9,527 bases of DNA, taken from positions 1 through 9,527 of the forward strand of contig JAMOMG010000175.1 of assembly GCA_027068695.1 (NCBI GenBank), given 5' to 3'. Source of the stretch: Flavobacteriaceae bacterium. Its GTDB lineage: Bacteria > Bacteroidota > Bacteroidia > Flavobacteriales > Flavobacteriaceae. The notes under the pieces were generated by a model. The model ran no database searches. It was not told the origin of the DNA and saw only the letters and a program-made list of their open reading frames with translations. Position numbers and translations under genes: made by a program. Numbering within the stretch: the stretch's first letter is position 1; every line of letters starts with the position of its first letter. This document shows, piece after piece, positions 5,954 through 9,527 of the stretch.

Positions 5954-8464
5954 ATGAAAAAAATATTCTTTTTACTACTATTTATTCCTTTATTCTCTGT
6001 TTCTCAAAATTTAATTCAGGGGATAGTTGTAGATAGTAAAACAAAACACCCACTACCTTTTGCTTCAATTTTAACAAATACAAATTATGTAACATTAACT
6101 GATGTTGATGGGAAATTCCATATAAAAACAAAAAAACCTTTCAATCAAATTACCATTTCCTACGTTGGCTATAAACCTGAAAGTGTTTTCATAAAATCTG
6201 GTGATAAATTTTTAAAAATAAAATTAAAGCCTTCCGTTGAAAATTTAAAAGAAGTTTTAATTACTGCCAAAGAAAATCCAGCCTTAAAAATTATTAGAAA
6301 TACTATTAAAAATAAGCCAAAAAACAATATTGAAAAATCATTAAATTCATTTAAGTTTATTACCTATAATAAAATATTAGTTACCGCAAATCCAGATTCT
6401 ATAAATGGAAAGGTAGATTCTATATTTGTCTTAAAAAAAGGGCAAAAAACATTTAAAAAATTAGATTCTTCTAATTACAAGTTTAAAAAAGAAATAAATA
6501 AGCATCATATTTACATTTCAGAAAAGATTTCAGAATTTCAATTTCAAAAAGGGAAAAAGAAAAAAGAAATTATTTTAGCTTCAAGAATGGCCGGTTTAAA
6601 ACAGCCTCTCTATGAATTATTTGCAATCACTTTTCAAGATTTTTCATTTTATAATGAATTTTATACAATTGCTGGTACAAAATACACAAACCCAATTGCT
6701 AATAATGCCATGAAACAGTATAATTATAAAATATTAGATACTGTTACAACTCAAAATAGAACCTCAATTCTTATTTACTTTAAACCAAAAGAAAAGAAAG
6801 AATTTTTAGGAATAGAAGGTGTTTTATATATAGATACTCAAAATTTTGCTATAACTAAAGCCGTTGCAGAGTTAAAAGGTATAGTTAATGTAAAAGCTAT
6901 TCAAAATTATAAATATATTGAAAGATACAATACTTGGTTTCCTAAAGACATGAATATTGTATTAAAAAAGGGAGATAATAATAAGAATATTTCTTTATTT
7001 GGAGGTGCTGTAAAATTTAGTAAAAGTCAAAAAAATGATTCTATAATTAATACCCGAAAAAAGAACCCTGAAGATGTTACTTATTTTATATCCAAATCCG
7101 TTAATTCAAATATTAAAATAAACACTCCATTAATAGTAAAAAATGCTTCCACAACCATACAATTTAATGACGATGCTAATAAAAAAACAGCCGTTTTTTG
7201 GAATATCTATAGAACTGACTCACTCACAAATCGTGGCAAAAAAACATATATTTTTCTTGATAGTATTTCAGAGGAAGAAGGCGTAGAGAAAAAAATAAAT
7301 TTAGCCAGAAATTTGTTAAAAGGATATTACCCAACAAAATACATTAATTTAAATCTTGGTAAAATTATTAACTTAAACAACTATGAAGGGCTGCGAATTG
7401 GATTTGGGGGTGAAACTAATACTAATTTTTCTTCAAAATTTAAGATAGAATCCTATGCCGCTTACGGTACAAAAGACACCGATTTTAAATACAGCTTTGG
7501 AGCCTCATTTAGAGTTCGTAAAAACACTAATTCTTGGTTTGGAATAAACTATACAAATGATTTAAAAGAAGCTGCTTCTCTAGATTTTATAGCTGAAAAC
7601 ACTTCTTTTTCTCCTATAAATCCACGAAATTTAAATATTAGTAAATTTTATAACTATAAAACAATTAATACTTATTTTAAACATGATATTCAACCTAATT
7701 TGGAAGCTAAATTTCAATTAAGCACTGGCAACTATAAACCCCTATTTAATTATCAATTTATATCAGCTACCCGAAACTTATCTGAATACAAACTAACAAC
7801 AGCAAGCTTGGGATTACAGTTTAATCCTAAAAATGAATATCTAAATTCACCCATAGGTAAGCTAAAAATGAAAAATGCATTTCCTCAATTTACCTTTCAA
7901 CTAACCAAGAGTTTTGAGAATATCTTAGCTAGTAATTTTAATTTCACTCAAATAAATTTAAGAGTTTTACATAAAATTAAACGACTAAGAAAAGCAACCA
8001 CAAATATATTAATTGAAGGGGGTGTTGTTTTTGGTGAAGCACCAATCTCACATCTTTACAATTCAACACCTAATTATACATTTAAAAATCCTTGGAGGAA
8101 AAGAATTACACTTGCTGGTAAAAACAGCTTTGAAACTATGGGTTACAACGAGTTTATTTCAGATAAATTTGTTTCAATTCATCTAAAACACATATTAAAA
8201 CCACTCAAAATTAGCTCAAAGTTTAAACCGCAATTTACATTAGTTACTAGAGCTACAATTGGAGACATTGACAACCCTTTACAGCAAAATGGGTTAGTAT
8301 TCAAAAAATTAAATAAAGGGTACATTGAAAGTGGCTTAGAATTAAACGGACTCTTTAAAGGTTTTGGGCTAAGTGCTTTTTACAGGTATGGATACTACAA
8401 AAACCCCGAGTGGAGTGATAATTTAGCCTTAAAATTAACTTACAAATTAAGATTGGGATTTTAA
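5954..8464 (+). CDS. Outer-membrane protein with CarboxypepD_reg-like domain and DUF5686 beta-barrel
   Basis: This 836-residue protein begins with a Sec signal peptide (KK, then a hydrophobic core at 4-15, cleavage likely near SVSQ at 15-18). There is no lipobox cysteine. Residues about 20-93 form a carboxypeptidase-regulatory-like beta-sandwich (IQGIVVDSKTKHPLPFASI at 21-39, TDVDGKFHI at 49-57, ISYVGYKPE at 68-76), the domain also found at the N-terminus of SusC/TonB receptors. A linker with NPALKIIRNTIKNKPKNN (108-125) and SEKISEFQF (189-197) is typical of DUF5686. The second half alternates polar and aromatic residues as in a transmembrane beta-barrel and ends in LRLGF, a C-terminal phenylalanine as used for outer-membrane insertion. 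No TonB box or separate plug domain was recognised. Its biochemical role is unknown. The transporter gene follows 56 bases later. Confidence 0.88.
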   Translation: MKKIFFLLLFIPLFSVSQNLIQGIVVDSKTKHPLPFASILTNTNYVTLTDVDGKFHIKTKKPFNQITISYVGYKPESVFIKSGDKFLKIKLKPSVENLKEVLITAKENPALKIIRNTIKNKPKNNIEKSLNSFKFITYNKILVTANPDSINGKVDSIFVLKKGQKTFKKLDSSNYKFKKEINKHHIYISEKISEFQFQKGKKKKEIILASRMAGLKQPLYELFAITFQDFSFYNEFYTIAGTKYTNPIANNAMKQYNYKILDTVTTQNRTSILIYFKPKEKKEFLGIEGVLYIDTQNFAITKAVAELKGIVNVKAIQNYKYIERYNTWFPKDMNIVLKKGDNNKNISLFGGAVKFSKSQKNDSIINTRKKNPEDVTYFISKSVNSNIKINTPLIVKNASTTIQFNDDANKKTAVFWNIYRTDSLTNRGKKTYIFLDSISEEEGVEKKINLARNLLKGYYPTKYINLNLGKIINLNNYEGLRIGFGGETNTNFSSKFKIESYAAYGTKDTDFKYSFGASFRVRKNTNSWFGINYTNDLKEAASLDFIAENTSFSPINPRNLNISKFYNYKTINTYFKHDIQPNLEAKFQLSTGNYKPLFNYQFISATRNLSEYKLTTASLGLQFNPKNEYLNSPIGKLKMKNAFPQFTFQLTKSFENILASNFNFTQINLRVLHKIKRLRKATTNILIEGGVVFGEAPISHLYNSTPNYTFKNPWRKRITLAGKNSFETMGYNEFISDKFVSIHLKHILKPLKISSKFKPQFTLVTRATIGDIDNPLQQNGLVFKKLNKGYIESGLELNGLFKGFGLSAFYRYGYYKNPEWSDNLALKLTYKLRLGF

Positions 8465-8485
8465 AGAATATACACCCTTAAAAGC

Positions 8486-8520
8486 TCAACAATTTTTTTA
8501 ACTTTGCAAAAAACAGTTGA
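8486..8520 (+). other. Nested inverted repeat around the RND gene promoter core
   Basis: TCAAC (8486-8490) pairs with GTTGA (8516-8520), and inside it six T (8493-8498) can pair with six A (8508-8513). The TAACTTTG element lies in the loop. Transcripts reading through from the DUF5686 gene would carry the whole hairpin up against the ATG, whereas transcripts from the local promoter would not. The pairing is mostly A-T and may be accidental. Confidence 0.25.
8499..8506 (+). promoter_or_regulatory. Possible promoter -7 element of the RND transporter gene
   Basis: TAACTTTG fits TAnnTTTG and lies 15 bases upstream of the ATG at 8521, so a transcript starting here would have a leader of only about 8 bases. 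No -33 TTG at a suitable distance is evident, and no terminator was found after the DUF5686 gene. Co-transcription from upstream is therefore equally likely. Confidence 0.4.
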
Positions 8521-9527
8521 ATGAATTTTTGGACTCATGTTTCTAGAATAATCTTAAAAGGAAGATTTATAATACTGGTACTAATAGCTGCCGCAACCTA
8601 CTTCTTAGCTTCTCAAATGCAATATATGCGTTTTTCATATACCGAAGCTAACTTACTCCCTGAAAATCATAAAATTAACATTGAATACAATCACTTTTTA
8701 GAACTTTTTGGAGAAGAAGGGAATCTTATAATTATTGCTACTCAAGATTCAACCATATTTACTCCAAAAAAATTCAATGCATGGAATAGTTTATCAAAAA
8801 AGTTTGATAGTTTTCCTGAAGTTGATTTTACTATTGCAGTTGGAGATATAAAAAAGCTAAAGAAAAACACCAAGAAACAGCGGTTTGATGTTGAACCCAT
8901 TTACAACAAGGATCCTGAAACTGTTGAAGATGTTTTAAAAATTAAGCATGAACTTTTTGACAATCTTCCTTTCTTTGATAATTTCTTATACAATAAAAAA
9001 TCAGGAACTATTAGAACTGTTATTTACTTAAAGAAAGATATTGTAAATACTGCCGCTCGTAAAGATTTTGTTTTCAACACCTTAAACCCTATAATTAGTC
9101 AGTTTGAGAAAGAAAATAATATAGATATTAGAGTCTCTGGTATGCCATATATACGTACTATGAATGCCCAAAACATCATTGATGAAATTGGTCTTTTTGT
9201 GGGGTTGGCATTAGGAGTAACTGCTTTAATTTTCTTTTTCTTTTTTCGCTCAATAAGAGCAACTGCTATTACTCTTTTGGTAGTTAGTATTGGTGTTATT
9301 TGGGCATTTGGTTTTATTGGCTTATTTAGATATGAAATTACTGTTTTAATGGCGTTAATTCCTCCGCTAATTATTGTAATTGGTGTGCCAAATGCCATAT
9401 TTCTTATAAATAAATATCAACAAGAAATAAAAAAACACGGAAACCAAGCTAAATCATTACAGCGTGTAATCACAAAAATTGGGAATGCTACTTTAATGAC
9501 TAATGTAACAACTGCTTCTGGTTTTGC
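8521..9527 (+). CDS. RND/MMPL-family inner-membrane transporter, N-terminal part (cut by window edge)
   Basis: The reading frame is open from an ATG directly after an in-frame TGA (8518-8520) to the window end, giving 335 codons of a protein that should be about twice that length or more. The layout is that of an MMPL-type RND half: a membrane helix at about 15-31, a large periplasmic domain from about 34 to 220, then three closely packed helices (about 222-242, 246-268 and 273-297). GMPYIRTMNAQNI (207-219) before helix 2 and GVPNAIFLINKYQQE (288-302) at helix 4 fit Bacteroidota members. By eye, Pro290-Asn291 replace the Asp-Tyr pair used as proton relay in MmpL proteins. RND proteins of this kind export lipids or other hydrophobic molecules, or move sterols and hopanoids. 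The substrate here is unknown. The partner may be the outer-membrane protein upstream. Confidence 0.88.
   Translation, partial: MNFWTHVSRIILKGRFIILVLIAAATYFLASQMQYMRFSYTEANLLPENHKINIEYNHFLELFGEEGNLIIIATQDSTIFTPKKFNAWNSLSKKFDSFPEVDFTIAVGDIKKLKKNTKKQRFDVEPIYNKDPETVEDVLKIKHELFDNLPFFDNFLYNKKSGTIRTVIYLKKDIVNTAARKDFVFNTLNPIISQFEKENNIDIRVSGMPYIRTMNAQNIIDEIGLFVGLALGVTALIFFFFFRSIRATAITLLVVSIGVIWAFGFIGLFRYEITVLMALIPPLIIVIGVPNAIFLINKYQQEIKKHGNQAKSLQRVITKIGNATLMTNVTTASGF

Noticed and set aside
9099..9398. Minus-strand ORF of 99 codons opposite the RND gene
   Set aside because: The plus frame at the same place encodes recognisable RND membrane helices, and the antisense product has a Lys-rich patch and no known domain.

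Overview
The window looks like a chromosomal segment of a flavobacterium (Bacteroidota, probably Flavobacteriaceae). This rests on the very AT-rich sequence, A-rich start regions without Shine-Dalgarno motifs, several exact TAnnTTTG promoter cores, an EF-Ts of the longer Bacteroidota size, and an outer-membrane DUF5686 protein of a type known from this phylum. It is mostly a core-genome region rather than a mobile island: I see no tRNA, rRNA, CRISPR array, transposase or phage gene.

Layout from left to right. Bases 1-104 are non-coding leader ahead of rpsB and can fold into a compact structured RNA. rpsB (ribosomal protein S2) and tsf (EF-Ts) follow as one plus-strand unit, closed by a symmetric terminator at 1887-1914. 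On the minus strand, 4347-1919 holds a two-gene operon: a FucP/NagP-type sugar permease, then a NagX-like membrane acyltransferase starting 2 bases after the permease stop. A 223-base divergent region separates this operon from pyrH (UMP kinase) and frr (ribosome recycling factor) on the plus strand, which end at a second terminator (5887-5913). A promoter core directly after it leads into an 836-residue outer-membrane protein (CarboxypepD_reg-like domain plus DUF5686 barrel). The last gene is an RND/MMPL-type inner-membrane transporter that runs off the right edge after 335 codons.

How the genes fit together. rpsB, tsf, pyrH and frr form the widely conserved translation/UMP-kinase neighbourhood, here split by an oppositely oriented amino-sugar uptake pair. 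The permease and acyltransferase together suggest import and handling of N-acetylglucosamine or a related chitin or peptidoglycan sugar. The last two genes encode an outer-membrane barrel and an inner-membrane RND-type protein, so they may act together in the envelope, though the sequence does not prove it.

The most interesting leads are the structured rpsB leader, a candidate site for autoregulation by a ribosomal protein, and the RND protein, whose fourth membrane segment has Pro-Asn where the family normally has the Asp-Tyr proton relay. Intergenic regions are short (the longest is 223 bases), and most hold a terminator, a promoter core or a small inverted repeat.
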